From positions 235,687 through 299,686 of the forward strand of contig JAODTK010003588.1 of assembly GCA_026419785.1 (NCBI GenBank): a stretch of 64,000 nt of DNA, read 5' to 3'. Of the stretch, positions 23,704 through 35,815 are shown in pieces; position 1 is the stretch's first letter; each line of letters starts with the position of its first letter. Origin of the DNA: Sclerodactyla briareus. Taxonomy: Eukaryota > Echinodermata > Holothuroidea > Dendrochirotida > Sclerodactylidae. Position numbers and translations under genes: made by a program. Below the pieces are notes generated by a model that had not been told where the DNA came from, did not search any database, and saw only the letters and a list, made by a program, of their open reading frames with translations.

Positions 23704-24591
23704 ATAGTGTAGCGGACATGAAGTGTAGCCGACATGGGAAATAGTACCCCCCCCCATAAAACTTTCCGAAAGTAGCGCAGTAGACTTTTAATACGATCTT
23801 ACTGGCGTTACAGTCTAAACATCATGTCTGGCTCTCTCTTCTTTCATAGGTGAGTGATGAAGATCCTTAATTATCTGATTCTAGGGAGGTGACCATTGTA
23901 CATTACTTGTTCGGATGAGAATCCCCAAATCTTGCAAAAGTCAAGGATTGGACTGATATTAGACGAGTTCCTCGAGTGGAATTGATTGTTTACGATGTCC
24001 GACCTAGTGTTATTAGCCTATGTTAGGCTACCATTAAGACGGTGTTTTGCTGTCGGATCATCTACCCCTGTAAAGGTCGAAATCTTATTCATTATTTGTT
24101 GTTTTATGTCATAAGTTTACATGTTCTCATTATAATCTTTATGTGATTCATAATTGCATGTGCTAGAGCCCATTTTGGGGATATATGGGGCTGAAACCAG
24201 TGTATATTCATGTTGTTTCGGGGCGTAGAAGTGGCCCGCTATCGAGGCAGTTTGGGTGGTCGGAAAATTAATGGCGGCCTAGTTACTTGGGCTGCACGCA
24301 CGTTGTCACTGTACTGCGCATGCGCAGTTGGGTTCTAGTAGGGGAATCCCCTAATTGTATTCAGTTTGGCTTCCTGAGCCTGCGCAGTTTGAACAAGGGG
24401 AATACCCTAATTATTAGTGATTACGGTCTGTGCATGCGTACGCGCTGTGTGAAAGTAAATCAGGTTTTAATGAATTAATTCACACTTCACTGCATTGTTT
24501 TATGTACCTAAGGAGACCTTTAATACGATCTTACTGGCGTTACAGTCTAAACATCATGTCTGGCTCTCTCTTCTTTCATAGATAACAATAG
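23704..24591. mobile_element. Solo-LTR-like fossil with 4-bp target duplication
   Basis: The insertion 23708-24587 begins TGTAGCGGACATG, ends GATAACA (TG...CA) and is flanked by ATAG on both sides (23704-23707 and 24588-24591). Unit 1 has the uninterrupted site near 7250, with a single ATAG before CACAACG. Length (880 bp), ends and target duplication suit the solo LTR of a Ty3/gypsy-type element. A 68-bp direct repeat lies inside (23782-23849 and 24514-24581) with one mismatch. No coding part is present, so it is a fossil. It inserted after units 1 and 2 separated and looks comparatively young. The family assignment beyond LTR type is uncertain. Confidence 0.65.
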
Positions 24592-25814
24592 CACAACGTT
24601 TCAGAACATGGCCGATATTTATCAGTCATATGGTATGTCTTTCGATAGCAACACGACAACTAGGCATTCATATAATTCCATTGTATGCACTTTTTCACCT
24701 TGTCCTTGGGAATTTCGCCCGAATGTCGGTTTTACACTATGAATGTGAACACAAAATATTTCATTGTAACCGAATCAGCCATCTGCCACGCGGAGAGGAG
24801 AGCAATATGTTTAGTTTAGGAAATTGCGATGCTTGCTTCCCGGCAAATCCGTCGCTCAAGTCCACTTTTTCGTAATGCTCATATTCAGCAATCAGCATCA
24901 GTACCTTTGGGTGTGATGTATCTACTATAATGCAGTAATGCCCATCGCTCCTCCCGCTGGTTTCAAATATTGTAGTGAACGTGCTAAGCACAATATTCTC
25001 TTGCACCCTCTGTTGAAACCATATGCGATGATCTCAGCAATTGTCTGCGGCTGAAATGGCCATCGTTTGTGGCAATCATCCTCTTGTTCAAGATTGTTGA
25101 CAGAGTTCCACGCCGTTAGTGATGAATACATACATTTCCATTGGTAGTAGAAGTCTTAGGAGGGTTTACCTGTTTTTCTGTGATATGTAGAACACTAGCA
25201 ATTTTGCTAAATTCATATTGAGAATACGTTTCCAATCGATAAGTCCCATTACGTTGATAACAATGATTAGAATGTTTTCAGCTCATGAAATCAAGTGAAG
25301 AGAGAAGAGAACTCCTCACCAACACTTCAGGAAGTTGTGTAGGTTAGCAGTAGGCTTCTCGACGCATCGTTTATATGGATCGAGGAAGCCTCATTCCAGC
25401 GCTCGCAGTCTGTCATGTTCTAGGGGCGTCCGTAGGTACCCGTGGTGGGCTGAGGCAGTGAGGGAACTGCCATAATATGTATATTTACGTACACGTCATA
25501 GTAGATCCCGCGAGTGTGCGTGCAAACTCGCCACGTGGATTCCACAGAAGCGGTTATCCTCACCTTCGAATGTGGTAACTAATAAACGGTGGCATGACAA
25601 AATGCCATCATAACTATGCTGAATGCCGGGCGAGTCGTTGCACAATGATGTTCGAATGCTGTTCAAGAAGCGCTTCGGTAATATTTTTACCAATTAATCG
25701 CAATTAACATTTAGCGCCGTTCAACACGAATAAATCTCGTACTGCGTGGTATACAGTATTCAGTTCCATGATAAGCAGCACATCTTATGTTACTTTTAGG
25801 ATACCACCGATACG
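24592..25814. other. Unit 2 body without recognisable gene
   Basis: Collinear with unit 1 7260-8526, with no counterpart in unit 3. Short frames such as 24630-24875 plus and 24761-25006 minus overlap on opposite strands and are not preserved in unit 1. Nothing else is recognisable. Confidence 0.6.
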
Positions 25815-26050
25815 AACAGGAGCACACGCTGCAGGATATGCGAGGGGGGGGGGGGTTACCTGACACCTCGGCCCGAGCCCACCTACTAAGAATGTCAGAC
25901 GACGGGCCAGTGTTGTCTGAACAGCGGTTCCCTTCCCTGCTCCAGCCCCGTGTGCTGAGCGCCCAGTCTTTGGTATGACCCGACCGGGATTCGAACTCCC
26001 GAGAGGTTGAAACTCTACCAACTGTGCCAACCCCTTAGGGCCATGCTGCT
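25815..26050 (-). mobile_element. tRNA-derived SINE, unit 2
   Basis: Orthologue of 8527-8762. The B box (plus-strand 25988-25997) and A box (26018-26029) are both intact, closer together than in unit 1 because a few bases between them are lost. A run of about 12 G marks the distal end. The flanks match unit 1 on both sides. Confidence 0.85.
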
Positions 26051-27049
26051 GACAACAAAATTGAGCAAATACGGGTAAACTGATTTTATTCTTTTTGAAA
26101 AACGTGGAACAGACAATACGCGATTTCCATTCCTTGAGTAACACTGCAAACCGAAGAGTCAGTGTACTATACAGTGCATTCACTGCAATATCATGTGGTT
26201 CAAACGCATCTTTCGTGCTGAATAATCATATTCTCTAATGTTCAAATGAACTGTTCCAGCCATACTCTAACATTCCTGCATATTATTCTAGTCGAAAAGC
26301 GACGGCAATCCACGATCAATACGGGAACCTAAACTTACTGAACCCGTAGGAATCGAAACATAAATAAAATTATATATCCTCGACGCGTTCATAGAGTATA
26401 CAACGTTTGAATAAACATAACAACTAAGAATATCGAGAAACGTAGGTCTACGTTATTTATTTGAAGCTTGGGAATACAAGCGATAGCCTATACACCCATT
26501 ATAGTGCGCTAAAATAAAATAATCCGGAACCTAATGATGTATATTACTTTGGATAGATAATGAGTGTTCCATCACGCACAGGTAGTTTACTTACTTTACT
26601 TTCTATATCTTTTTGTGAGTGCCTTCTAAAGGTCCCGAGGAAAGCTAGCTAGAACTATGCCGGATTAGGAGTTCACTTAGTAATACATGTGCTTGGCATT
26701 GAAAATCCACGCGCCCGACATAGGATTCATCATTCATTCGTGCCGATTAATGATGAATGAAAATAAGAAAAGCAACGACCAATGTTATGTGAAATTGCCC
26801 CTTCAATATCAGATTATCTGAATTGAAGGAGCAAAACAGGCGATGAATCAGCGGTGTGTTCATACCACGATTGCCTTATGGAAAATCGATCTTCTGACTA
26901 TGAGGCTTGTCACTGATAATGTTTTTGATGAATTCCAGTGAGTTTCAAGTCAATGGCAGAACGAAGACAAGCAACAGCTTCGAGCGTTGCAGGGTGATTT
27001 CTTTGACCCGCTTCGTCAGTTTGCTCCATATTGATACCAGCAGCATTAG
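26051..27049. other. Unit 2 body without recognisable gene
   Basis: Collinear with unit 1 8763-9772. No conserved frame, RNA gene or regulatory motif is seen. Confidence 0.6.
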
Positions 27050-27443
27050 GCTGGGATTCCATACATGTATAGTATATATATAGTATCCGGGCTGGAAGTG
27101 AAAATAACATATTTACGAAACGAACGTTTGTTTCAGAAGAGGAAACACTATAGGTGTATGCGAAAAGACCATAAAAAGGCAGCAGCCCATGCATATTGTC
27201 GTTGCTTGGCTTTTTAAGGAAGATATTCCATAGAATTCATTCGCGGTGAGATGCATCCGTATACGCATTGGTACATGGTTATTCCGCCATTCAGCGTTGG
27301 TTTGACGTTTTGATTTTTAGTTCTGTGGTACCACTATCTATCTTTGCAAACTAAAGAGAAAACTATTCAAAAAATAGCCCCCCGCTTAGTTCACGTAAAT
27401 TGGCGATTTTTCACATGAGCATAACGCATCTAGGAATCCTAGC
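27050..27443. mobile_element. MITE-like element private to unit 2
   Basis: About 394 bp are present only here. Unit 1 (about 9770) reads straight across the site (CAGCATTAG then ATGG), and unit 3 (about 45470) also lacks it. The ends form an imperfect terminal inverted repeat: GCTGGGATTCC at the left against GGAATCCTAGC at the right, 10 of 11 pairing. No frame of a transposase size is present. The target duplication is unclear, perhaps two bases (AG). The superfamily is not assigned. Confidence 0.55.
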
Positions 27444-27819
27444 TCAGATGGATATCAGGGTAGTTCATTTTCTAATTCAAGCGGCACCATTTTCAGAATA
27501 GTAGTTCTCCTGAACGGAGATGCCCGCTGCAACATTTACCCATCTGATTGAAGGAGGTGTGCTGATAACAAGTGTTAAATATCATCGCATAGCACTTTGC
27601 ACAGTTCCAGCGTTGACATTTTTGACGGATTGAGACAGTACTACGAATGCCGTACGCATATTATATCATGAGCACTCGCAGATATAGATGCATAAGACGC
27701 AGTTGAAATGACCATCGTTATCAAATTTGTATTAATGCAATAATATCAGATCTTCCAACCTGTTTGCTCAGAATTTCGGTTCAATATTTGTTCAAGACGA
27801 AACACAGCGTTCGCGCTGT

Positions 27820-27945
27820 AGTGTGTATGCTTATGTGTATGTGTGTGTGTGCGTGCGTGTGTGTGTGTGTGCGTGCGTGTGTGTGTGCGTATGTATGTAT
27901 GTACGTATGTGGGTTGGTTTGTGTGTATGTGGGTTGTGGTATGTG
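27820..27945. repeat. GT/GTGC microsatellite, unit 2
   Basis: Imperfect GT repeat with GCGT and GTAT interruptions, at the same place as 11459-11560 and 45870-45945. Frames across it on both strands are low-complexity artefacts. Confidence 0.9.
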
Positions 27946-30900
27946 CTTACTTGCAAAGTAGCGTCCTGGCCACTGAATAGCTTTGACATGTATCAAGAAA
28001 GCATTTTTTCAAGTGTATTATCTACAGATATTCTCTTTCATAACTAGTAATAGATCAACGGCCAATCGAATATCATCTAACCAGCTGTGATAGCAATACT
28101 ATGATACGATGTAAAAGTCAATGGCACAAAAAAAAAAAAATCGTCAATAAAATCATCAATAAATAAATGATAGCATCTGAAAATGTTCATATGTATCGTG
28201 TAGCCTCAATATGAAGCGTTTACGGAATTTGATGATTGGGGCTGTTGATTAGAATATTCCCAATGAAGTTACTCTTTGTGAGGTATTGGTTCATTTCTAG
28301 TCAACGAAGTTGAATTCAAGGAATCACTTTGTTCTTGTAATTTCAGGTAGTATATGCTAATTTATGTCAGAATCGCAGTCTGCTTTCTAGGCTGTAAAAG
28401 GTTCTGGAACAAACGGCTTCTAGTAGTTTTTTCTCTGCAGTAGCATACAATGATAATTGGACACAGAGCATTGGTTCTATGAGAGGGTATTGTTTCCGTA
28501 AACCCCGTTGAGAGTTTATTACCGAATCAGTTCATTACAGCTCAATTAATTACGTAGCCTGTTCCGAGGTGGGTTCTAGAGCCTTTCCAGTATTTGATCC
28601 AACGGTATGAATCATCTATTAGATGTTCAGGAGTTTAAAAAAAAAATTATCGAGGTTCAAACGGAAACCCAATAAGTGGCGCCATTATATCCTCGAGTTT
28701 TACAGGACCTGGCTTTCAAAACTAAGGGCATTTATTAATGAATGTTTCGCGTATTTCCCATTTTGTGTCTGTTTGACGAAAAGAGTTGTAACATATACAA
28801 TTGATTGCTATTCTCCGATGAACACGAGTGAATGACCGAATAATCTAGTAACTAAATCACTTAAATCTGCCTGTGTTAAACATGCCAAGGTCATTCGCTT
28901 CTGGGTTTATGGTTGGTAAGAAAAAAAAAAACAGATGACGAAGTTGAATGGCAATCAGTTCCATACGATTAAAATCGTGGAAATGAAAACTATGAAGGCA
29001 CTCTCTAGAAATACGTGTCTTTCTATTTCACCTTTGAAAAAACGTTGCCATAGTTATAAGCAATCACAAATATACGCAAGTGATGAATGGAAACTATAGA
29101 GAATAAATGAAACTGATGTTTAGGAATATAACTCTCTTAGTGGAAGGCCTATTGATGCTAAAGTTGTTTAGCATACACGTATTAAGTGTTACAAGAATAT
29201 CTTCAGGAATTATCTTCTGTCCATTTCAATTCCTTTTCGAAATACAGGAAGCTGTACTAGACCCACTTCTTCCTCGGAGTTATATTCATGTGATTTTGAT
29301 TTGAATTGAATGGCTGGTATGGTATCGCGGCAGGGGTGTTACCGACCCCAACTTGCCCCTGCTATTCCACGCTCCTATGCGAGGACAGGATCAGTTCAAC
29401 ATCAGAGTCCGATCACTTTCTTGGAACCTGTGGGAGGGGTAGATTCATTCACACCCTACTAGTTACAGCTGACCGACGGGACTCATTGGAAACACCCCCA
29501 AACAAACTAAAAAAACAAAACATAGAAAGTCTCGCTGCATTGCAGTAACACCACGAAATGAAGACCAGGTTGAGCAATCTGGCCCACTTACGGAGTCGTC
29601 TTTCAGGGAGAGGACAGATATCGCATATTCGGCCACACTTGTACCTGCGGCAGAGATATCCGAGGCGTTTGTTGTGAGTAACAATAGAAACTTTCGTCAA
29701 GGGTACCTGGTACATGCGTTATTTGAGCCACATTTTTCCTATCTTGCTATTGATTGTCAGATTATCAGAACCACACGCGTGATTTGCAAACACATTTCAC
29801 ATATAATATGTAATTCATGTAAGTAATTGAGCTGAAGGAGTCGGATCCTCGCTCCAGGGGGTACACTTTCCTATATATGTTCAAAGTAAAGGGGAAGATC
29901 GAACAGCATTCTGATCTTCTAGCTAATTTTACCCAGTGATTAATATATTGTTGATGCAAGTCAATACCAAATTTACTTTTCTTTTATAAATTTCTGTAAC
30001 ACTATGCATTTGGTGAACCCGATTTGAATGTGGATGCTTATTTTACTTATGAAGGAGTAGAAAATCGAGCGACATTTATTTGGTTCCCCTCGTGCCGTCA
30101 TCGCGAGATAACACAGACCACGCCCTCCTCATCTATGCTAGATTCGGGAGGATCTGATGCAATCTGAAAATTAGTTTTCACTTCCACTCACTTTTAAGGA
30201 ATGAGAGGAATTACTGTAGAATAAGTATAATATTGAAGTTCATTTAATGATCGAAAGCGTTAGGTTCAAGAACAACGAAGACCTCTCTCCTTGGGTTTCT
30301 GTAAAGATAGTGAACCCACAGATGTCGTGCACTCGATAAGAACGAGTTCAATGATGCATACTCCCACTTACGAAGTGATCGACGCTGACAGACCTTCCGA
30401 CGAAAAATGGAATACAAACAGCAGGTCTTGCGCATCGGATTATACTCACGCTCGTGATTTTCATTTTGGGTGGATGTGAATTTTATTGGTGCGAAATTCT
30501 ACAAGCCCTGAACCTGGATGCGCGTACCCCGAAATTCAATATCTATATACGTATATCTTTCAATCGGTGGACATTGAGAAGTTAGCATGGCTATTTCTGC
30601 CAGAGATACTGGAAAAACACATTAGTTGTAGTAAACCACTATTTTAGTGTATGTTGACCTCACATGACCTTCGATTCAACGCTAACCATAGGTTTAATGC
30701 ATTTTGAATTAAGCATAGGCTTCAGCCATCTAGGTCTGTGTCAGTCATTTCTTGACGGAACCTAACAAATTTAGAACGATAAATATAACTGTAGAGGCAA
30801 TCAATTCTCTTGTTTCAAACCATTCGAATAATACGCACTACTATGATCCATGAACAGTAGAAAACCCATCGAACTCAGACATTCCCGAATGATGAGAACG

Positions 30901-32135
30901 GGAGAACTAAAAAATCCCAGACAGTTCTAGTATACCAGAGAGCTGACTGGAGTCTCACGTTACGCATATTCTCTCTTTTTTTTATGGAGCGACGTACTAT
31001 TATTATTTATACAGAAAGGAGAAATCGTTAAACACGGTATGCATTGACTAAATCATGCTAAATGGAATGTTCTCTATTGACTTTTGAAAATTCTCTCATC
31101 TTCTATGCAGTCCGATGGGAATAACGGCGTGTGTCATTACCACTGACTATTCTTCTCAAGAACCGAGATTAATTTTGCCTCGTGCCTTATGAGTAGTGAT
31201 TGTCACACCATAACGAAATGAAGCGTTGCGGAATTGGTATGCGTATTAATGTCAACCTGCTAATGAATAGTTTTACCTACCAGGGCTTAGCCTAAGATGC
31301 CGACGGCTTTACAATATAATTAAATTCTCTGCTATCACCAAATATATAGGTTCGGCAAACAAATTAACCAGAGGGTTCCGTACGTGAGCAGTCTATGCTT
31401 TCGTTGATCTATACATGGTGGAATTCCTCGGAGGCAATGTAGCATAATCGTACTTGTGCTGATTGTACAGTTCTCTGCAAATTACCGTATACATAGTATC
31501 AATCAAGATTCCAGACATTAGGCACTCGGGAAACTGGGGTATAAAGTAAAGCATAGTCATAGTTTCAGTATATCAGTCTGACTTGACATGACATATGTAC
31601 GTAGCTCTGGCAGTGGCGTAGTGGAGATTTGTCTGGGGGAGGTAGGGACACGATCTGACTGCGAGCGATTGTTTAGTAACACACATTCGCTAACGTGGCA
31701 TTTGCATGAGCCTCGGAATTGGTATGAAGTGCGCTGATCATGGGTAACTGCAGAACCGGAAGGTTTCATTCAATAAAGCCCCTCATCTTCCCGGAATTCC
31801 TGTCCTTCGCTCTTCCAGTTGTAATGCAGTCAATATTATCGACAGGAAACCTGAAAAACTGTTCGATTGAGAAAGTTATATAAGAAGAGCAAGAGTGCAA
31901 TTCCCTATTCGTTACCCTATAACATGTGTTTTGAGGAATTTTATTCCGATGATAGATTTGAAACCATTTGGCAATCCAGGTCCCTTGAAAACACTAGATG
32001 CTATGAAACCACAGGAGAAGCATATCGTGGCTGTCATCAAACTGAGTATATGAAAGTGTCCGGTCATACCTAATTCGAGATATTAGTGATAAGCATACAA
32101 TAACATATTGGCACGTGAATGCACATGTCACACAT

Positions 32136-32140
<5 letters not shown>
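27946..32140. other. Unit 2 body without recognisable gene
   Basis: Collinear with unit 1 11560-16560, but about 870 bp of unit 1 is missing at 28021 and two stretches of unit 1 14360-15410 are missing near 29925-29945. 30541-31293 is absent from unit 1 but present in unit 3. 31760-32120 has no clear match elsewhere in the window; a 68-codon plus frame there (31867-32073) shows no known motif. Confidence 0.6.

Positions 32141-32190
<50 letters not shown>
32141..32190. repeat. (CA)n microsatellite
   Basis: A pure CA run of 50 bases, preceded by a short CACATACACG lead. Unit 1 has a much poorer CA-rich patch at the matching place (about 16929-16971). Confidence 0.95.
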
Positions 32191-32193
<3 letters not shown>

Positions 32194-32689
32194 AGACAAC
32201 CTCTCTAGTGCATCCCATTGCTGGATGTTCAACACTCATGGGATCAACTATAAAGTCCCTTCAAGTGAAAAGGTCTTAACTGCCACGATTTTTTACCATA
32301 GCAATCGTTGCTATGGCAACAAACAATAACAATATTGTAGACATGACAACCTGACTGCAATATCGCACTCCGCCCCCATGAAACCGAGATATTATTAGAT
32401 ACAGATCATTTCCACTGTGTGTAGATTATTTCAAATTCTAGTTTGCAATTCTGAATATTACCGTCGAAAATTTGAATATTGAAAATGTACGATGAGAAAA
32501 AATACTGGCTGTAATATGATAATTGTCGACATTCAAGTTGACCTAGTATGTAAGCAAATATCCAGCAGACTAGCCACGCTGAGGTGCATGAAACCTCTCA
32601 TCGAGACTAATACGTGTACGTTATTTTATGATATAAAAAAAAAAATACTAGAGTGATATGAAGCCAAAGTAGTGATTGGAATTTGTTAA

Positions 32690-33330
32690 GAATGAGTGGC
32701 CTGGAAAATCTGCGGCAAGAATAATAATGAATGCAAGGACAGATCTGAAGATTTATTCGATGCTTGAAGATAGTCCTCCCTCGAGAAGCGTATTTATTGA
32801 AAAAAAAGGCACTATAACAGTTAAGGCCTCTCAATTATCTGGCGCCTCAATGTTTTACTGGTATGTTCCATCACGCCAATCACCGTTCTCGAAGGGTGCA
32901 ACATGTAATGATTTATTTCTAGATGGTGGGAGCACCTAATACCACATAAATACCTCCTCTTAAGTTGCTGCTGAAAATTGGAACGAACTGCCCATTGAAT
33001 ACAGGATGTTAATTCCTTAACATATTTCAAATGTCTTTTCAAGTGATTTTACTCAATAATATTGGGCACAGCACGTAATGATGGTGTGAATTTGTCGCAC
33101 GTATTTTCACTCTATTCTGTTTTTCATTCTTCAATTTCTCGTGTCCCTTACTTTTACGTTTTATATGATAGACATATGTGGCTTCAGTGTTCTCTGAAAT
33201 CCACATATTTTTCTCTACGTCTTCTTGTTCTTTGTTTAACTGTTTCATGTTATTTATTGGCCTCAGGTTATAAGGTATTAAGGGCCTCAGGTAAAATTAG
33301 TTTTCCAGTTAACTGAGTTTACCATTGCAA
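32690..33330 (+). mobile_element. LINE ORF2 C-terminus plus 3' region, unit 2
   Basis: Orthologue of 17455-18085. The frame contains SAARIIMNARTDLKIYSMLE and, further on, ATCNDLFLDGGST. It is followed by the same 3' sequence (GGCCTCAGG near 33260 and again near 33285). It is broken and inactive. Confidence 0.7.
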
Positions 33331-33776
33331 GGTTACAGAAATACGGATCCTTCAACGTGCTTGAATGAGTCCATCAATTCGCCAGTCTACTTACGAAACA
33401 ACAACATATAATTCAATTCCACTCAATTATCCTGACGAATCTTCTCTCAATCTATAATATTGGAGAGTGATTGTCCCGTATTGTTAACGAGACATACTAC
33501 TTTTTGGAGAAGATCTCCCTTCAAATCTTGAAATCGTGAAACAAGTGATCACTCTTCCGATCAAATGAATAAAAAAAATGTGACAATGTCGTGTGGATGT
33601 TCCTCAGGTACGGTATGCTTGGAGTAAATGTCCCCAATTTTGAAAATGACGACCAATGAACTCATGGCGTGTACACTGCATTCAATAATGCCTTCTAGAT
33701 CATCCGCCACATCCCCCTTGGAGACGATCGACACCTCCGCCTAAATTCATAGTAGCAATATATTCACTCGATAGAT

Positions 33777-33795
33777 CTTTCTTTCTTTCTTTTCT

Positions 33796-33827
<32 letters not shown>

Positions 33828-33865
33828 TCGTTCTTTCTTTCTTTCTTTCTTTCTTTCTTTCGTTC
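33777..33865. repeat. CTTT microsatellite between units 2 and 3
   Basis: About 89 bases of CTTT with CGTT variants. It has the same flanking junction as at 18506 (ACTCGATAGATC on the left, GAGTATTGGTAATTCATATT on the right). Confidence 0.95.
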
Positions 33866-34664
33866 GAGTATTGGTAATTCATATTCAACACATGTGTAAA
33901 TTCTGAAGTGCCATCCGATTTCTCTCAATTTGGAATTGCGATAACTTTATGTTTTGACATTACGACATCTGTCGAATTAACAGATGACGTGACATTCATA
34001 GATTCGTTGCTCTAGTATGTCACCCCAGGGACAGTACGTGAATAGATTAATGGATATCGTCAAATATTCAAACATAGGTGAGTGTGGGTGAATAACAACA
34101 GGTGAACACAAGTGACATCTGAAAACGTGCATAACCTATTGACGACTTCAGGATAAACAACAGCATGGGAATTAACATAATTTACTTTTCAGTTGTGATG
34201 ATAAATTTCAACCGTTCACGTGATATTGTAATCGATGTGACCTCAACATTATTCTCTCTGTGAATTTAGGGATGTAGTAAATGAAATATTGGATTATGAC
34301 TCGGCGTTAGAGCTTGTGACAGAACCATCTCATCATATTCATTGATATACCAATTCCTTCAATTCTCCAACTTAGGATACGTTTTACCCGTGAAGGTTTC
34401 GTCTAGAGAAAACCAGTGGTCACTATGCTGTGTGTGTATCCATACCGAACCATAGCATTATGTTGGTTTGTTGGTAGAATATGTTAAAGTCAGGCTTCCA
34501 ACATTCTGATTCCCAAATTTTCCCGACTCTGCTAACAATGCTTTGGGTGGAGTCAAACGATCAATTCATTAGCTGGCAAGGCCATTTTGAACCAGTCCTT
34601 ACGCTTCATTTTTTTAATGGTCAAGGAATTCATCCGGGAAATTCAGAAAAAAAAATATCATGCG

Positions 34665-35030
34665 CATTTTCAGTTTACATTGAAACTTTCCAAGCAGTTT
34701 GCGGAGCTTCTTGGAAGGTTATTTGATCCTCGACTTGAACAAACGTAAATTCAGTTTCGTGATGAAGATACTGTTGTCAGGCTGTTTGAGCAGTTAGTAG
34801 AACATTTTCCTGGATATGCCGTACAAGCGTACAATCTGTATTTCACAGAAGATAAGGTGCTAATTGCGAACGTTAAAATGAGAATTACCAGAATAATTGC
34901 TGCCTGTATAATTTGCGTATGAGAAAAATTAAAGCGTCTTGGCATGACTTCAAATGAGTTGAGGAGATTCCGCGATGAAGTGATTCAGGTTTCCAAAATC
35001 GCCCATGGCCTTGATGGCCTTTAGTTCTTT
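34665..35030 (+). mobile_element. CR1-like LINE fragment, unit 3 (best kept)
   Basis: The least decayed of the four orthologues. The plus strand gives GCLSS-type broken frames with FRDEVIQVSKIAHGLDGL at the right end (about 34967-35022) and a VQAYNLYF-like stretch at about 34820. The family match is the post-RT region of CR1-type ORF2. Inactive. Confidence 0.78.
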
Positions 35031-35164
35031 AGGCCTACTACTGATTCAACTAAACCTCATGGTTCGAGCATGTGGTCATTTCATTTTTTTTTATCACCAT
35101 TTTCGAAATCCAGGAAATATGTATAATACTGAGGAAAATGTAGAAATTAGATTCAGTTCAATAT

Positions 35165-35530
35165 AGTTAAAGCTCCCAGGAAGGACTAAATCCTCATGGA
35201 AGACCCTGAAGCCACAACATCCCAAAGAGAAGAATAACCCAGATGGGTAAATAAATCTCCTAAAATTCTTGAAAAATACTCATCCTCACTCTTAGGCAGA
35301 ACAACATCATCAAGGATCGGCTATTCAACTCATCAATAAACTTCTGCAGAATGAAATACTTACGAATGTCCAATCTACAGCGTTTGCCACGAGGCTTGAG
35401 TTAATGACCCCTATTGGTGGTAACATTGGAAAAACTTTAAGAAATAGTGGAAACACAGGCAATCTAATCCATGAACCACCTTTTAAAAACCTGAATCAAA
35501 TCACCTCTAATTCCTCTCTAGTCCATTTGA
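35165..35530 (-). mobile_element. CR1-like LINE 3' end fragment, unit 3
   Basis: Orthologue of 1835-2205. On the minus strand it starts from the IQVFK-type stretch and ends in the C-terminal signature region near 35270-35350. It is broken in frame. Its presence here dates this insertion before units 1, 2 and 3 separated. Confidence 0.72.
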
Positions 35531-35719
35531 TATTATATACTTTATTATATAACTTTATAACTGTTAACTGGAATTGGGAGCGTAATTGGTACATTGCCTG
35601 ATTCTTTTTCCTATTTGGGTAGTCCAATGCATCCATACAGGGTATTCGAGGATCCTTTAATTCATTACTGTTTAACGTTGAGGTAGGAGAGTTATACTAT
35701 TTTTCGAAATAGATAAAGC

Positions 35720-35815
35720 ATAATCGTTTTAAGTTTTATAAAACCCATAATGCGTTTTAAAAAAAAAAAAAATAAATAAAAAAAAATAAAACAAAATAGT
35801 TTTATTAAAACCCCG
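35720..35815. repeat. A-rich palindromic insertion, unit 3
   Basis: About 95 bases absent from units 1 and 2 at the same place. The core is A-rich (A14, then AATAAATAAA and similar). It is bounded by near-inverted GTTTTATAAAACC and GTTTTATTAAAACC. It could be a decayed retro-insertion tail or slippage product. No function is assigned. Confidence 0.6.

Larger units (their letters stand above)
18598..33776. repeat. Long tandem unit 2 (about 15.2 kb)
   Basis: Second copy of the unit, closest to unit 1. It is shorter because the A/B duplication is single (hybrid), there is no CR1-like LINE at the unit 1 site, and stretches are missing at about 22885, 28021 and 29925-29945. It gains a solo LTR at 23708-24587 and a MITE-like element at 27050-27443. 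Other matching stretches differ by scattered substitutions and many one-base indels. Confidence 0.9.

Noticed and set aside
27764-28047. Cys/Val/His/Thr-rich frames at the GT and CA runs (also near 11374, 32000, 44100 and 45700)
   Set aside because: These are translations of microsatellites, open in several frames at once.
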